Shown: positions 1 through 8,875, counted from the first letter of the stretch. The stretch: 34,017 bases of DNA from Gammaproteobacteria bacterium (GCA_021647505.1 JAKIUN010000041.1:1-34017), one strand, 5' to 3'. The notes: generated by a model not told the origin, from the letters alone. Numbers and translations are program-made.

Positions 1-83
1 TGCGCACCGTCGTCAAAGATGATCTCCAGCACGCGGGATTTCTGGTGCAGCTTGATGTCGGTCGGTTTGTGGGCTGAACTCAT
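1..83 (-). CDS. DUF971 domain protein, N-terminal part (runs off the window)
   Basis: The first 27 codons are visible on the minus strand, reading MSSAHKPTDIKLHQKSRVLE and then an IIFDDG stretch before the window edge. This pattern (PTDIKLH, then a short beta-hairpin ending in FDDG) is the start of the DUF971 family, which resembles the N-terminal domain of gamma-butyrobetaine hydroxylase. The start ATG at 83-81 lies 29 bases after the hslU stop on the same strand. DUF971 genes commonly follow hslVU in gammaproteobacteria, so co-transcription is likely. Its function cannot be judged from the fragment. Confidence 0.75.
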   Translation of the reverse strand, partial: MSSAHKPTDIKLHQKSRVLEIIFDDGA

Positions 84-112
84 GCTGTGTTTCTCCGCGC
101 TTTACCGCCGGG

Positions 113-1456
113 TTAAAGGATGTAACGACTCAGGTCTTCATCCTGGGCCAGTTCGCCGATGTGGCTGTCGACGTAGGCGGCGTCCACGCTGACGGTCTTG
201 CCGCTCTGGTCGGCAGCGGTGAAGGATACCTCTTCCAGTAACCGCTCCATGACCGTGTGCAGGCGACGTGCACCGATGTTTTCGGTGCGCTCGTTGACCT
301 GCCAGGCCACCTCGGCGATGCGAGCGATGCCGTCTTCGGTAAAACCCAGCTCGACGCCTTCAGTCGCCAGCAGGGCCATGTATTGCTCAGTCAATGAGGC
401 ATCTGGCTCGGTGAGGATACGCACGAAATCATCCACGCTCAGCGCCTTCAGCTCGACGCGGATGGGCAGGCGGCCCTGCAACTCGGGAATCAGATCCGAG
501 GGCTTCGAAAGGTGGAAGGCACCGGAAGCGATAAAGAGGATGTGATCCGTCTTCAGCATGCCGTACTTGGTGGTCACGGTACAACCTTCCACCAGCGGCA
601 GCAGGTCACGCTGCACGCCTTCGCGGGAGACATCCGGACCACTGCTCTCGCCATGCTTGCAGATCTTGTCCATTTCGTCGAGAAACACGATGCCATTCTC
701 CTCGACGTTTTGCACCGCACGCGTCTTGATGTCTTCTTCGTTGAGCAGTTTGCCGGCCTCTTCATCGCTGAGCAGCTTGAAGGCCTCCTTGACAGGCAGC
801 TTGCGGGTCTTGGTGCGGGTGCTGCCCATATTCTGAAACATGCCTTGCAACTGACTGGTCATCTCTTCCATGCCAGGCGGGGCCATGATCTCCACGCCCA
901 TGGGACTGACGCTCAGTTCGACTTCGATCTCCTTATCGTCAAGATCGCCCTCGCGCAGTTTCTTGCGGAATTTCTGCCGGGTATTGGCGGCCTGCTCACT
1001 GATCGGTTCCGGCTCACCATCGAGGCCAAAACCGCTACGGGCCGGACGCAGCAGGATATCGAGAATACGTTCTTCGGCGGCCTCCTCAGCGCGGAAGCGT
1101 ACCTTGTTCATTTCCACCTCGCGGGTCAGCTTGACGGAAATCTCTACCAGATCACGGATAATGGACTCCACATCACGACCGACATAGCCCACTTCGGTGA
1201 ACTTGGTTGCCTCAATCTTGACGAAGGGCGCATTGGCCAGCCTCGCCAGGCGGCGCGCGATCTCGGTCTTGCCAACACCGGTGGGGCCAATCATGAGAAT
1301 ATTCTTGGGCGTGATTTCGCTCTTCAGGTCGTCACTCACCTGGGAGCGGCGCCAGCGGTTGCGCAGGGCAATGGCCACCGCGCGCTTGGCATCGGCCTGG
1401 CCGATGATGTGCTTGTCCAGTTCCTGGACGATTTCTCTGGGGGTCATCTGTGACAT
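113..1456 (-). CDS. hslU: ATP-dependent protease ATPase subunit HslU (ClpY)
   Basis: HslU is the AAA+ unfoldase that feeds substrates to the HslV peptidase in the cytosolic HslVU protease. The 447-residue length is typical. Walker A (GPTGVGKT) is at residues 57-64, Walker B appears as [10 protein letters not shown], and a charged intermediate (I) domain lies between them. The C-terminus ends in DLSRYIL, the conserved tail that inserts into HslV and activates it. The start ATG is followed by the family-typical sequence [17 protein letters not shown]. It lies 5 bases behind hslV, so the two subunits are made from one transcript, and the DUF971 gene follows. Nothing looks damaged. Confidence 0.97.
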   Translation of the reverse strand: MSQMTPREIVQELDKHIIGQADAKRAVAIALRNRWRRSQVSDDLKSEITPKNILMIGPTGVGKTEIARRLARLANAPFVKIEATKFTEVGYVGRDVESIIRDLVEISVKLTREVEMNKVRFRAEEAAEERILDILLRPARSGFGLDGEPEPISEQAANTRQKFRKKLREGDLDDKEIEVELSVSPMGVEIMAPPGMEEMTSQLQGMFQNMGSTRTKTRKLPVKEAFKLLSDEEAGKLLNEEDIKTRAVQNVEENGIVFLDEMDKICKHGESSGPDVSREGVQRDLLPLVEGCTVTTKYGMLKTDHILFIASGAFHLSKPSDLIPELQGRLPIRVELKALSVDDFVRILTEPDASLTEQYMALLATEGVELGFTEDGIARIAEVAWQVNERTENIGARRLHTVMERLLEEVSFTAADQSGKTVSVDAAYVDSHIGELAQDEDLSRYIL

Positions 1457-1461
1457 AGGTT

Positions 1462-2004
1462 CTATTCGCCTGTCAGTTCTTCGATGGTAAAATGGTCATT
1501 GGTATAGACGCAAATTTCCGAGGCGATCTTCAATGACTTCTCGCAGATGCTGCGCGCATCCAGCTCGGTGTTCTGCATCAGCGCCCGCGCCGCAGATTCG
1601 GCAAAAGGGCCGCCGGAGCCGATGGCGATGAGGTCGTGCTCCGGTTCGATGACGTCGCCATTGCCTGATATCACCAGTGACGCGGTGCCATCAGCCACCG
1701 ACAATAAGGCCTCCAGGCGGCGCAGCATGCGGTCGGTGCGCCAGTCCTTGGCCAATTCCACGGCTGCGCGGGTGATGTGGCCCTGGTGTTTTTCCAGCTT
1801 GCCTTCGAAGCGCTCGAAGAGAGTGAAAGCATCTGCCGTGCCGCCGGCAAAACCGGCGATAACCCGGTTGTGATACAGGCGCCGCACCTTGCGCGCATTG
1901 CCCTTCATAATGGTATTACCCAGCGAGACTTGGCCGTCGCCGCCAATCACCACCAAACCGTTACGCCGCACGGAAAGGATGGTTGTGCCGTGATATTGCT
2001 CCAA
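1462..2004 (-). CDS. hslV: ATP-dependent protease peptidase subunit HslV (ClpQ), TTG start
   Basis: HslV is the proteolytic partner of HslU, an N-terminal threonine hydrolase related to proteasome beta subunits. The reading frame gives [15 protein letters not shown] near its start; the first Thr of TTILSVRR is the catalytic N-terminal residue exposed after processing. The frame is open back to another TTG at 2028. I chose the TTG at 2004 because a GAGGA ribosome-binding sequence sits 7 bases before it and because homologues begin EQYHGTT right after the start. This gives 180 residues, normal for the family. VIGGDGQVS and AGGTADAF are further family motifs. It is the first gene of the hslV-hslU-DUF971 unit. 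Confidence 0.95.
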   Translation of the reverse strand: MEQYHGTTILSVRRNGLVVIGGDGQVSLGNTIMKGNARKVRRLYHNRVIAGFAGGTADAFTLFERFEGKLEKHQGHITRAAVELAKDWRTDRMLRRLEALLSVADGTASLVISGNGDVIEPEHDLIAIGSGGPFAESAARALMQNTELDARSICEKSLKIASEICVYTNDHFTIEELTGE

Positions 2005-2048
2005 GGTGGAATCCTCAGTGAAAAACAAAGAGGGGGGATTTTACACCA

Positions 2049-2077
2049 TAAATGGGCCGTCAGGAGGTGTTCTCGAT
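2049..2077 (-). promoter_or_regulatory. possible heat-shock (sigma-32 type) promoter of hslVU
   Basis: On the minus strand GCCCATTTA (2057-2049) is one base away from the sigma-32 -10 consensus CCCCATTTA and lies about 45 bases before the hslV start. A -35 element (CTTGAAA) is not clear: the best candidate, TCGAGAA, sits about 13 bases upstream and matches poorly. hslVU is a classic heat-shock operon, which makes the site plausible, but the match is weak. Confidence 0.22.
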
Positions 2078-2121
2078 GAACATGGTGGCGGCCTTGATCA
2101 ACCCCATATGACTGCCGGCCG

Positions 2122-3039
2122 CTAAGCCTCCGGCTTTGGTGGTTTCTTCCTGGCCCGCGGATGGGCCTGATCGTAGACCTGCGCCAGATGCTGAAAGTCG
2201 AGGTGCGTATACACCTGCGTGGTGCTGATATCGGCATGACCCAGCAGTTCCTGTACCGCGCGCAGATCGCCACTGGACTCCAGCAGATGACTGGCGAAGG
2301 CATGACGCAGCTTGTGCGGATGCACATGGCTGTCGATACCCTGCCGCCGGCCCCATTTAGCAAGTCGCGCCTGCACCGCACGCGGCGTCAGCCGAGTGCC
2401 GCGCCGGCTGACAAACAGCGCCGGCTCGCCCTCTGCGGCCAGTTCACCACGCACCCGCTGCCAGCCCCGCAGGGCATCCACAGCATGACGGCCCACCGGC
2501 AAATCACGCTGCCGCTTGCCCTTGCCGGTGACGCGCAGTGCCGCAGCACGCAGATCCACCTGCCCCATGTCCAGCGATACCAGCTCAGACAGGCGCAGAC
2601 CGGAGGAATACAACAGCTCCATCAGCGCCAGATCACGCAGTGCCAACGGGTCGCTGGCATCGATAGCCAGCAGGCGGGCCATCTGATCCGTATCCAGCGG
2701 CTCCGGCAGCCTGCGGGGTGACTTGGGCGCGCTGACGCCGGTGACGGGATTCTGCGTAACGTGTCCCTCGCGGGCGAGGTAGTGGAAAAAACTGCGCGCG
2801 GCGGACAACAAACGCGCCACACTGCGGCCACCGAGACCCCGGCGGTGAACCTGGGCGGCAAACTGCCGCATCTGCTGGGTGCTCAATGCCGCCCAGCTCT
2901 CGATATTCCCAGCCTCACAGAAACTCAGCAGACGACTGAGATCACGCCGATAACTCTCGACGGTACGTGGAGAATACTGGCGCTGGGACAACAGGTGGTC
3001 GAGATAGCGCTCCAACCATTGCTGTTCGGTGTCACGCAT
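2122..3039 (-). CDS. xerC: site-specific tyrosine recombinase XerC
   Basis: XerC works with XerD at dif to resolve chromosome dimers. The 305-residue protein has an N-terminal SAM-like DNA-binding domain (about residues 5-90) and a C-terminal catalytic domain. The catalytic set is visible: R149 in SSGLRLSEL, K173 in the TGKGKRQR hairpin, H242 and R245 in HPHKLRHAF, H268 in LLGHADISTTQ, and nucleophile Y277 in VYTHL. The ATG at 3039 follows the DUF484 stop by 6 bases, and the order dapF-DUF484-xerC is conserved in gammaproteobacteria. The gene appears intact. The conserved neighbourhood favours XerC over XerD or an integrase. Confidence 0.95.
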   Translation of the reverse strand: MRDTEQQWLERYLDHLLSQRQYSPRTVESYRRDLSRLLSFCEAGNIESWAALSTQQMRQFAAQVHRRGLGGRSVARLLSAARSFFHYLAREGHVTQNPVTGVSAPKSPRRLPEPLDTDQMARLLAIDASDPLALRDLALMELLYSSGLRLSELVSLDMGQVDLRAAALRVTGKGKRQRDLPVGRHAVDALRGWQRVRGELAAEGEPALFVSRRGTRLTPRAVQARLAKWGRRQGIDSHVHPHKLRHAFASHLLESSGDLRAVQELLGHADISTTQVYTHLDFQHLAQVYDQAHPRARKKPPKPEA

Positions 3040-3045
3040 GAACCG

Positions 3046-3741
3046 CTAACCGGCCTCCAGTTGAAGATGACCGGCCAGGGCAGCAGCAATCACTTGTGCC
3101 ATGCGCGTCAGAAAAGAGATATCACTGCCAGGAATGAATCGATTGGTGTCGCCGCTGCCGATGGCCAGCAGGCCAACACGGCCTCCCTTACCCAATGGCA
3201 ATACCACGCCAGAGCCAACGGCATCAGCCCGTTCGCCAAACAACATTTCCCGCTGCTCCCCCTTGAGACGGCCACAGAAGGGCCTGCCGGTACTGAGCAT
3301 ATGCTGAAAAGGAGCACGGAAGGCACCCGTATCACGCACAAATTCGACATGCGAGGCCAGATGCCCATGCAGGGGCGGCGCCAGCAGATGCAGAACCGCC
3401 ACATCGGCCGAATAATCGCGGCGCAGGCGGCTGACGAGCAGGGTCATCAGCCCTTCCAGATCCTGGCACTCCATCAGCAGCAGGGTCAGCTGATGCAGCT
3501 GGGTATTGAGGCGGTCGTTCTCACGCGCCACCTGTAGCAGCTCTTCCATCTGCGTTTTCTGTGTCTCGTTCTGGGTGCGTAGCATGGCCACCTGTCGCTC
3601 CACCAGCGAAATGGCGCCCCCGGATTCGTGTGGCAGATACAGATCCGGCAGCAGCCAGAGATTGTGCGCAAAGAAGTCGCGGTGGTCACGGAGATACTCT
3701 GCGACGGCCTGCTCGCTGATGTCCTGGATATCGCTCGTCAT
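3046..3741 (-). CDS. DUF484 family protein (GAF-like)
   Basis: This 231-residue protein belongs to DUF484, a GAF-like family usually encoded between dapF and xerC. Recognisable stretches are [19 protein letters not shown] near the N-terminus, a coiled-coil segment after [13 protein letters not shown], and the GAF-like C-terminal part with [20 protein letters not shown]. The ATG at 3741 overlaps the dapF stop as ATGA, so translation is probably coupled; an upstream extension of the frame lies inside dapF and was dropped. The biochemical role is not established. The gene order suggests a link to the XerC operon but does not prove a function. Confidence 0.9.
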   Translation of the reverse strand: MTSDIQDISEQAVAEYLRDHRDFFAHNLWLLPDLYLPHESGGAISLVERQVAMLRTQNETQKTQMEELLQVARENDRLNTQLHQLTLLLMECQDLEGLMTLLVSRLRRDYSADVAVLHLLAPPLHGHLASHVEFVRDTGAFRAPFQHMLSTGRPFCGRLKGEQREMLFGERADAVGSGVVLPLGKGGRVGLLAIGSGDTNRFIPGSDISFLTRMAQVIAAALAGHLQLEAG

Positions 3742-4568
3742 AACGTAATACTGCCCTTGAATACAGTTTCTGCGGGGCCGGTCATGAAGACCGGGGCATC
3801 GCCTCCAGCCCATCGTATCAGAAGTCGCCCACCCGGCAGGTCAACGGCCACTTCATCGTCCACCAACCCCCACCGATGCGCCACCACGGCCGCAGCGCAG
3901 GCGCCGGTGCCGCAGGCCTGGGTCTCACCGCTACCGCGCTCGAACACTCGCAGGCAGATCTGCCTGCGCGAGACCGGCTGCATGAATCCCACATTGGTGT
4001 GCTCGGGAAAGCGGGGGTGAGCTTCGATACGTGGCCCCCAGTTGGCTACCGGAGCCGTCTCCACATCATCGACCAGGATCACCGCATGGGGATTACCCAT
4101 GGAGACGGCTCCGATCTCCAGTGAAACCCCATCCAGCACCAGAGTATACCGCGCGGCACGTGTTTCGGCCTCGAAAGGAATATCGGCCGGTGCAAAACGG
4201 GGCGCGCCCATATCGACGGTTACCTGATCATCCGCCTCGATATACAAGCGGATGTTCCCGGTCGTGGTCTCCACGGCGATTTCGTGCTTGTTCGTAAGGC
4301 CTCGATCCAACACAAAGCGCGCGAAACAGCGCGCACCATTCCCGCAATGGCCCACTTCACTGCCATCTGCATTGAAAATACGGTAGCGGAAATCCACATC
4401 GGGTGATTTTGGGCGCTCCACCAGCAACAACTGGTCGCAACCCACGCCACGGTGGCGATCAGCAATAAGGTGTACCTGCTCAGGGCTCAAATCGATGGCC
4501 TGGTTGATAGCATCGATGACCACAAAATCATTGCCCAGGCCGTGCATCTTGGTAAAGGTTATCTGCAT
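3738..4568 (-). CDS. dapF: diaminopimelate epimerase
   Basis: DapF interconverts LL- and meso-diaminopimelate in the lysine and peptidoglycan precursor pathway, using two cysteines as acid and base without a cofactor. Both are present: C75 in [11 protein letters not shown] and C219 in [13 protein letters not shown]. The N-terminus [19 protein letters not shown] is the family hallmark and fixes the start at 4568; the frame is open further upstream to 4646 but that stretch has no similarity to the family. The length of 276 residues is normal. It heads the dapF-DUF484-xerC unit. No strong ribosome-binding sequence is seen before the chosen ATG. Confidence 0.95.
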   Translation of the reverse strand: MQITFTKMHGLGNDFVVIDAINQAIDLSPEQVHLIADRHRGVGCDQLLLVERPKSPDVDFRYRIFNADGSEVGHCGNGARCFARFVLDRGLTNKHEIAVETTTGNIRLYIEADDQVTVDMGAPRFAPADIPFEAETRAARYTLVLDGVSLEIGAVSMGNPHAVILVDDVETAPVANWGPRIEAHPRFPEHTNVGFMQPVSRRQICLRVFERGSGETQACGTGACAAAVVAHRWGLVDDEVAVDLPGGRLLIRWAGGDAPVFMTGPAETVFKGSITL

Positions 4569-4705
4569 CGAGGCATGGTTGCAGACTGCCGGGCCGGATT
4601 CAACCGCCCAATGATCGCCTATGCAAGAAAGGCGGTTGATAATCATCCTCGGTCATACCATGAGAAACGGCTTTCTTCTCTCCGGCGCCCCCCAAACTAC
4701 CTTCC

Positions 4706-4719
4706 TTGACCTACATCAA
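4706..4719 (+). promoter_or_regulatory. FNR/CRP-type binding site candidate
   Basis: TTGACCTACATCAA matches the FNR/Anr consensus TTGAT-N4-ATCAA at nine of ten defined positions. Its centre (about 4712.5) is 74 bases before the ATG at 4786. A start of transcription near 4754 would put it at the classic class II position of -41.5, and GATAAC/TAACCT around 4739-4746 could serve as the -10. It could also act on the divergent dapF direction, about 140 bases away. It is a sequence match only. Confidence 0.4.
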
Positions 4720-4785
4720 ATCCATAGCCCGTACGAATGATAACCTTTTCAAGCCATATCATCGTCACTTCAGAGCAGTCACCCC

Positions 4786-5085
4786 ATGCCTCTCGACAGA
4801 CCAGACTGCCTCGGAGATTATGATTTTGAGCGCATCGCCTATTTTGCCAAAAAACGCTTCATCGACGGTACCTCTACCGTTACCCTGATTGCCCAGGCAA
4901 AGACCACGCGAGCAAAAGAGGAGATCGCCCTGGTCTCCATGCTGGATATCAAGGATGAAGACATCCACAACATACAGCTTAGCTGCCGGTACACTGACAA
5001 ATGCAAGATAATAGACTGTCGGGATAGGCTCAGAAAAATGATAAAAGAAAGGTTTTCAGACCCTGTGATAATAGGTTTTGACTGA
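4786..5085 (+). CDS. small cysteine-containing protein of unknown function
   Basis: A 99-residue soluble protein that I cannot assign to a named family. It begins MPLDRPDCLGDYDFERIAYF and contains a C-x5-C-x4-C cluster (CRYTDKCKIIDC) followed by RDRLRKMI, plus one more cysteine at residue 8. Four cysteines in 99 residues suggest metal binding or redox sensing, though this is inference. The spread of charged residues and the lack of internal stops support real coding. The ribosome-binding site is weak. Its last 30 bases overlap the end of the convergent membrane gene. An FNR-like box upstream hints at expression at low oxygen. Confidence 0.55.
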   Translation: MPLDRPDCLGDYDFERIAYFAKKRFIDGTSTVTLIAQAKTTRAKEEIALVSMLDIKDEDIHNIQLSCRYTDKCKIIDCRDRLRKMIKERFSDPVIIGFD

Positions 5086-5613
5086 CAAGCGATTAAAATG
5101 AATCGCCAGTAATAAAATGGTCACTGTAGCCGCGATCCAATAACGCCTGGCTTTAGGCTTCTCCATGGTGGTCGATGAAGGTGGGCCTGCGGTAAACAAA
5201 AACCAAAATAGCACTAAACCACCGAGAAATAGTACCAGATTGAGTGAAATATAACGGACGTATTGAATAAAGAACTCGCTGGATTCAGCCATATCGGTGC
5301 TGAATATCGACTGTACAACAATCACATCCTCCTGCTGCACGCCAAAGGCATCCCGCAGTGTCGACTGGAACCCGATATTCAACAGAATGATAATAAGAAA
5401 GGCCAGCAGCAGGCCACTGAACACTGTGCGTTTATTGGGTAAAATATCCCGCCAATAAAAGAGTGTGGTCAGTGTAAAAAAACCTAAAACCGCAGAGAGT
5501 CCCGCTTGCGAGTAATTTAACTTATCAAAAAGATAATAGGCTAACGGTATGAAGGTAAACATTAACCCCTTTAATGCCGGGGGTAGCTTTCTCAAGCGAG
5601 CAATAAAATCCAT
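5056..5613 (-). CDS. membrane protein resembling the N-terminal domain of phosphoethanolamine transferases, no catalytic domain
   Basis: The 185-residue protein has about five hydrophobic segments (roughly residues 15-30, 35-55, 64-82, 120-142 and 158-172). The stretch SIFSTDMAESSEFF followed by a long membrane helix resembles the region of EptA/CptA-type lipid phosphoethanolamine transferases (EptA_B_N, DUF1705) that joins the membrane domain to the periplasmic sulfatase-like domain. The frame stops shortly after the last helix, so the sulfatase domain with the catalytic threonine and metal ligands is absent. No continuation is found downstream, where a convergent gene lies. It may be a truncated transferase or a stand-alone membrane protein. 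The family call is moderate. Confidence 0.5.
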   Translation of the reverse strand: MDFIARLRKLPPALKGLMFTFIPLAYYLFDKLNYSQAGLSAVLGFFTLTTLFYWRDILPNKRTVFSGLLLAFLIIILLNIGFQSTLRDAFGVQQEDVIVVQSIFSTDMAESSEFFIQYVRYISLNLVLFLGGLVLFWFLFTAGPPSSTTMEKPKARRYWIAATVTILLLAIHFNRLSVKTYYHRV

Positions 5614-6043
5614 TATTTTTATCTACCGATACAGATGTGTATTAACTTGCCGCCTATTGGCATCACATGTGTTCTGAACACGTTAAACCGCAATCAATTC
5701 ATTGAGTCTATTCGGCAACGGTTCCTGCGTCGTTTACTGAAGGGGTTTTTTCCAAGAGAAAAGCGCTACTGGCTTTCTGTTTAGTGCTCTGGTGGCGACA
5801 TTTCTGTTGGCGTACCCAACCATAGCGCTGAATTTAAAAGATTTTTCATTCAGCACCCGGGACGATTTCGCAACAATTCAACGGGTTGGTTGGGGTTAAA
5901 AGCTCTGTGTCACACAGGCGACATTAACAGAAAAGTCAACTGCACACGACCAAGCCTGTTAACCCGGATATTTTCGGCGGCTCAAGCAATAGTCGTCACC
6001 TGCCGTTATCCGGGTATACCGATAGGGCAGGGCTGGAGCCGCT
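5614..6043 (+). other. 430 bp without a convincing gene
   Basis: Two short overlapping open stretches on the plus strand may be remains of a small membrane protein. One runs from an ATG at 5635 to a stop at 5784 (49 codons, basic). A second frame is open from 5741 to about 5887 and encodes a hydrophobic run (LFSALVATFLLAYPTIALNL) followed by an acidic tail, but it has no ATG. A shift between the frames would join a basic start to a membrane helix. A 6-bp-arm palindrome CTGTGT-C-ACACAG lies at 5905-5917. I see no RNA gene. Confidence 0.3.
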
Positions 6044-6316
6044 ATGATTCTCGACAATATCCATAATCACTTTGAGAACCTCGTTTACGAGGAGATTCAA
6101 CGCCACCAGGCGAAGCAGGGTAGAACCTTCAGCGATCATGCGCTGGAAGATGTGGCCTGCCTGGCTCTCAACCACCTGCCGGCACGTTACGTGCGGCATA
6201 GTGTGGACATTGCCTTCTATCTCACACCAAAAGAGCGTGCCGACATGGATCAGCAGGTACACGATGCGGTGGCGGCAGCGTTTGATCTGGTGGTATTGCA
6301 TCCGCATCAGGATTGA
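6044..6316 (+). CDS. ComFB-like late competence protein
   Basis: A 90-residue protein whose sequence, especially NHFENLVYEEI and DVACLALNHLPARYVRHSVD, fits the ComFB family, named after a small protein of the Bacillus comF competence operon. In proteobacteria and cyanobacteria such proteins occur apart from comF, and some have been tied to nucleotide-second-messenger signalling. Its role here is open. GGAG lies 5 bases before the ATG. No competence gene is next to it. The next gene starts almost 300 bases downstream, so it is probably expressed alone. Confidence 0.8.
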   Translation: MILDNIHNHFENLVYEEIQRHQAKQGRTFSDHALEDVACLALNHLPARYVRHSVDIAFYLTPKERADMDQQVHDAVAAAFDLVVLHPHQD

Positions 6317-6607
6317 GCCGCAGTATTACTCCACGGGTTTTCTGCTCGGGCGTATAAAATGTGCACCACCAGGGTGCATTTCAAGCGGGGTTTTGCCGCC
6401 ATGATCCGCTATGCCGTATGATGGGCGTTTCTCGTTATTCTGGATGAAGATCGTGACCCTCGGATCCCCTTCCTTCACATTGCAAAGCTTTGCAATGGTG
6501 GGTGCTGCGTGCACCTTGATGGGACAAATCCAGCCCTCAATCCGAAACGCTCAGAATAAAAGAGCGGCCTCCATCGTGTCCTTTCCCGTCGTGTCGACCA
6601 CCCGCCC
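6317..6607. other. palindrome-rich gap between comFB-like gene and rlmKL
   Basis: No gene is supported here. An open minus-strand frame (6326-6514) lacks family features. The gap holds several inverted repeats: TGCACC/GGTGCA around 6362-6378, a perfect 20-bp palindrome at 6478-6497, and GGTGC/GCACC around 6500-6514. The last 100 bases must contain the rlmKL leader, but no good promoter match was found. Confidence 0.4.
6478..6497. repeat. perfect 20-bp palindrome
   Basis: CATTGCAAAGCTTTGCAATG reads the same on both strands with no spacer. Such a site suits a dimeric DNA-binding protein. It lies 111 bases before the rlmKL start. No regulator gene is adjacent and I do not recognise a matching consensus. 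Confidence 0.6.
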
Positions 6608-8875
6608 ATGAACCAGCAACATCGATTCTTTGTCACCGCTCCCAAGGGCATGGAGACTCTGCTTGCCGATGAACTGCGTGCTCTCGGTGCCGCCAATGTC
6701 AGCGAGGCCCGCGCCGGGGCCGGTTTTCAGGGGGATATCAGCAGTGCCCTGCGGGTCTGTCTGTGGTCGCGGGTGGCCAACCGGGTACTGCTACCGCTGA
6801 CACGCTTCCCGGCGGCCGACCCCGAGGCCCTCTACGAGGGTGTACAGTCCGTGGACTGGGCCGAGCACATGGCCGCCGACGGCACCCTGGCGGTGGATTT
6901 CAGCAGCGTACGCTCGCAGATCTCCCATACCCAGTTCGGCGCGCAGAAGGTCAAGGACGCCATCGTCGACCAGTTCCGCGTCGCCACTGGCGAGCGGCCC
7001 TCTGTGGCGCGTGAGCAGCCGGATTTGCGTATCAATGTCTATCTGCATCGCGACACCGCAGTGGTCAATCTCGACCTCTCCGGTGACAGCCTGCACCGCC
7101 GGGGCTACCGTGCCGAGGGTGTGGCCGCACCGCTGAAGGAAAACCTTGCAGCAGCGATTTTGCTGCGTTCCGGTTGGGTGGAGATCGCCAAACAGGGAGG
7201 CGCGCTGGTGGATCCGGTATGTGGCTCCGGTACCCTGCCTATCGAGGCGGCGCTGATCGCCGCCGATATCGCTCCCGGGCTACAGCGCGAGCACTGGGGC
7301 TTCCTCGGCTGGCTCAAGCATGAGCCGGAAGTCTGGAGTGCCTTGCTCGCCGACGCCAGGCGCCGTCGCGAGGCGGGGCTGGCTCGTTGCCCGCCCATCT
7401 GCGGCTTCGATATCAGTGGTCGTGCGGTGGCGATGGCCCAGCGCAATGCTGAACTGGCCGGGTTGGCGCAACAGATTGAATTTGCCCAGGTGTCACTGGC
7501 CGACTGTCCGCGCCCCGGCGAGGACTTCAGGCCTGGCCTGCTGGTGGCCAACCCTCCCTATGGTGAACGTCTCGGTGAGACACAGGAGCTGCGCGGTCTC
7601 TACCGTGACCTCGGTGATTGCCTGCTCAAGCACTACACGGGCTGGCGTGCGGCGGTGATCACCAGTGACCGTGAGCTGGGCAAGGCCATCGGTCTGCGTG
7701 CGCGGCGCTTGCACAAACTCTACAACGGTATCCTGGAATGCCAATTGTTGCGCTTCGAGGTGGATCCCAAATGGGCCATGCGGCGCGGCCCGGTGCCCAC
7801 CAACCCCGCGATCGCGCAGTCGCCCGGTGCGCAGATGTTTGCTAACCGCTTGCGCAAGAATCTCAAGCAACTGACGCGCTGGCGGCGGCGGAAGGACATC
7901 CACACCTTTCGTGCCTACGATGCCGACATGCCGGAATACGCCCTGGCGGTGGACATTTACGACGCTGAAGACGGCCGCCATGTGCACGTGCAGGAATATG
8001 CCGCGCCGGCCGAGATCCCCGCAGAGAAGGTACGCACGCGCCGCCATGAGGCCCTGTCAGTGCTGCCTGGGGTGTTAGAGGTGGCGCCGGAGCATGTGCA
8101 CCTCAAACTGCGTGAAAAGCAGCGCGGCAGCAGCCAGTACGAAAAGCTACAGGACGAGAAGCGCTTCCACGTCGTACGCGAAGGATCGTGCCGGCTGTGG
8201 GTCAATTTTGAGGACTACCTCGATACCGGCCTGTTCCTTGACCACCGTATCACCCGGCGGATAATCGGCGAGCTGGCTGCCGGGCGCGCCTTCCTCAACC
8301 TGTTCGCCTATACCGGTGCGGCCACCGTGCACGCCGCCCTGGGCGGCGCCACCCAAACCACCACGGTGGATATGTCCAGGACTTACCTGGACTGGACGCG
8401 GCGTAATCTGGTGCAGAACGACATCTGCGGCCCGGCGCACCAACTGGTGCAGGCCGACGTCACCACGTGGCTGGCGGCGCAGGCTGCGGCGCTGGATGCC
8501 AATGATACGGGTAGCGATGACGGCGGCGCGCGCGGCGTGTGGGGCAAGGCCCGCCAGCGTAATGCGGCTGGTGGCGGAGAGACCCCGGCACAGCGTTATG
8601 GCCTGATCTTCCTCGACCCGCCCACCTTCTCCAACTCCAAGCGTATGGCCGACAGCTTCGACGTACAACGTGACCATGTGACCCTGATCCGCCATGCCAT
8701 GGCCCTGCTGGAGGCGGACGGGGTACTGATCTTTTCCAACAATTTCCGGCGTTTCAAGCTGGATGAGGCAGCCTTGTCCGATCTCGCTATTGAGGATATC
8801 TCGCGCCAGACCCTGCCAAAAGACTTTGAGCGTAGGCCGAATATCCACCACTGCTGGCGGATTGCTACGAAATAG
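6608..8875 (+). CDS. rlmL: bifunctional 23S rRNA methyltransferase RlmKL
   Basis: This fused enzyme makes m2G2445 (RlmL half) and m7G2069 (RlmK half) in 23S rRNA from S-adenosylmethionine. The 755 residues show a THUMP domain near residues 45-160, a first methyltransferase domain with NPPYG at 315-319, and a C-terminal domain with the SAM-binding stretch AFLNLFAYTGAATVHA and the active-site motif DPPTF from residue 670. Between SAM-binding strand and DPPTF (about residues 635-660) is a glycine-rich insert (DTGSDDGGARGVWGKARQR) that looks like a lineage-specific loop. The start ATG precedes a typical RFFVTAPKGMETLLADELRA N-terminus. The gene appears intact. Confidence 0.95.
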   Translation: MNQQHRFFVTAPKGMETLLADELRALGAANVSEARAGAGFQGDISSALRVCLWSRVANRVLLPLTRFPAADPEALYEGVQSVDWAEHMAADGTLAVDFSSVRSQISHTQFGAQKVKDAIVDQFRVATGERPSVAREQPDLRINVYLHRDTAVVNLDLSGDSLHRRGYRAEGVAAPLKENLAAAILLRSGWVEIAKQGGALVDPVCGSGTLPIEAALIAADIAPGLQREHWGFLGWLKHEPEVWSALLADARRRREAGLARCPPICGFDISGRAVAMAQRNAELAGLAQQIEFAQVSLADCPRPGEDFRPGLLVANPPYGERLGETQELRGLYRDLGDCLLKHYTGWRAAVITSDRELGKAIGLRARRLHKLYNGILECQLLRFEVDPKWAMRRGPVPTNPAIAQSPGAQMFANRLRKNLKQLTRWRRRKDIHTFRAYDADMPEYALAVDIYDAEDGRHVHVQEYAAPAEIPAEKVRTRRHEALSVLPGVLEVAPEHVHLKLREKQRGSSQYEKLQDEKRFHVVREGSCRLWVNFEDYLDTGLFLDHRITRRIIGELAAGRAFLNLFAYTGAATVHAALGGATQTTTVDMSRTYLDWTRRNLVQNDICGPAHQLVQADVTTWLAAQAAALDANDTGSDDGGARGVWGKARQRNAAGGGETPAQRYGLIFLDPPTFSNSKRMADSFDVQRDHVTLIRHAMALLEADGVLIFSNNFRRFKLDEAALSDLAIEDISRQTLPKDFERRPNIHHCWRIATK

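Noticed and set aside
512-1453. 313-codon open frame on the plus strand
   Set aside because: It is antisense to hslU over its whole length, and the hslU protein is unmistakable. GC-rich third positions keep the opposite strand open.
2005-2028. Earlier TTG start for hslV giving eight more residues
   Set aside because: It has no good ribosome-binding sequence, while GAGGA is well placed before the TTG at 2004 and homologues start there.
6326-6514. 62-codon minus-strand frame in the gap before rlmKL
   Set aside because: No ribosome-binding site or family resemblance, and it covers several palindromes, so it is more likely non-coding.
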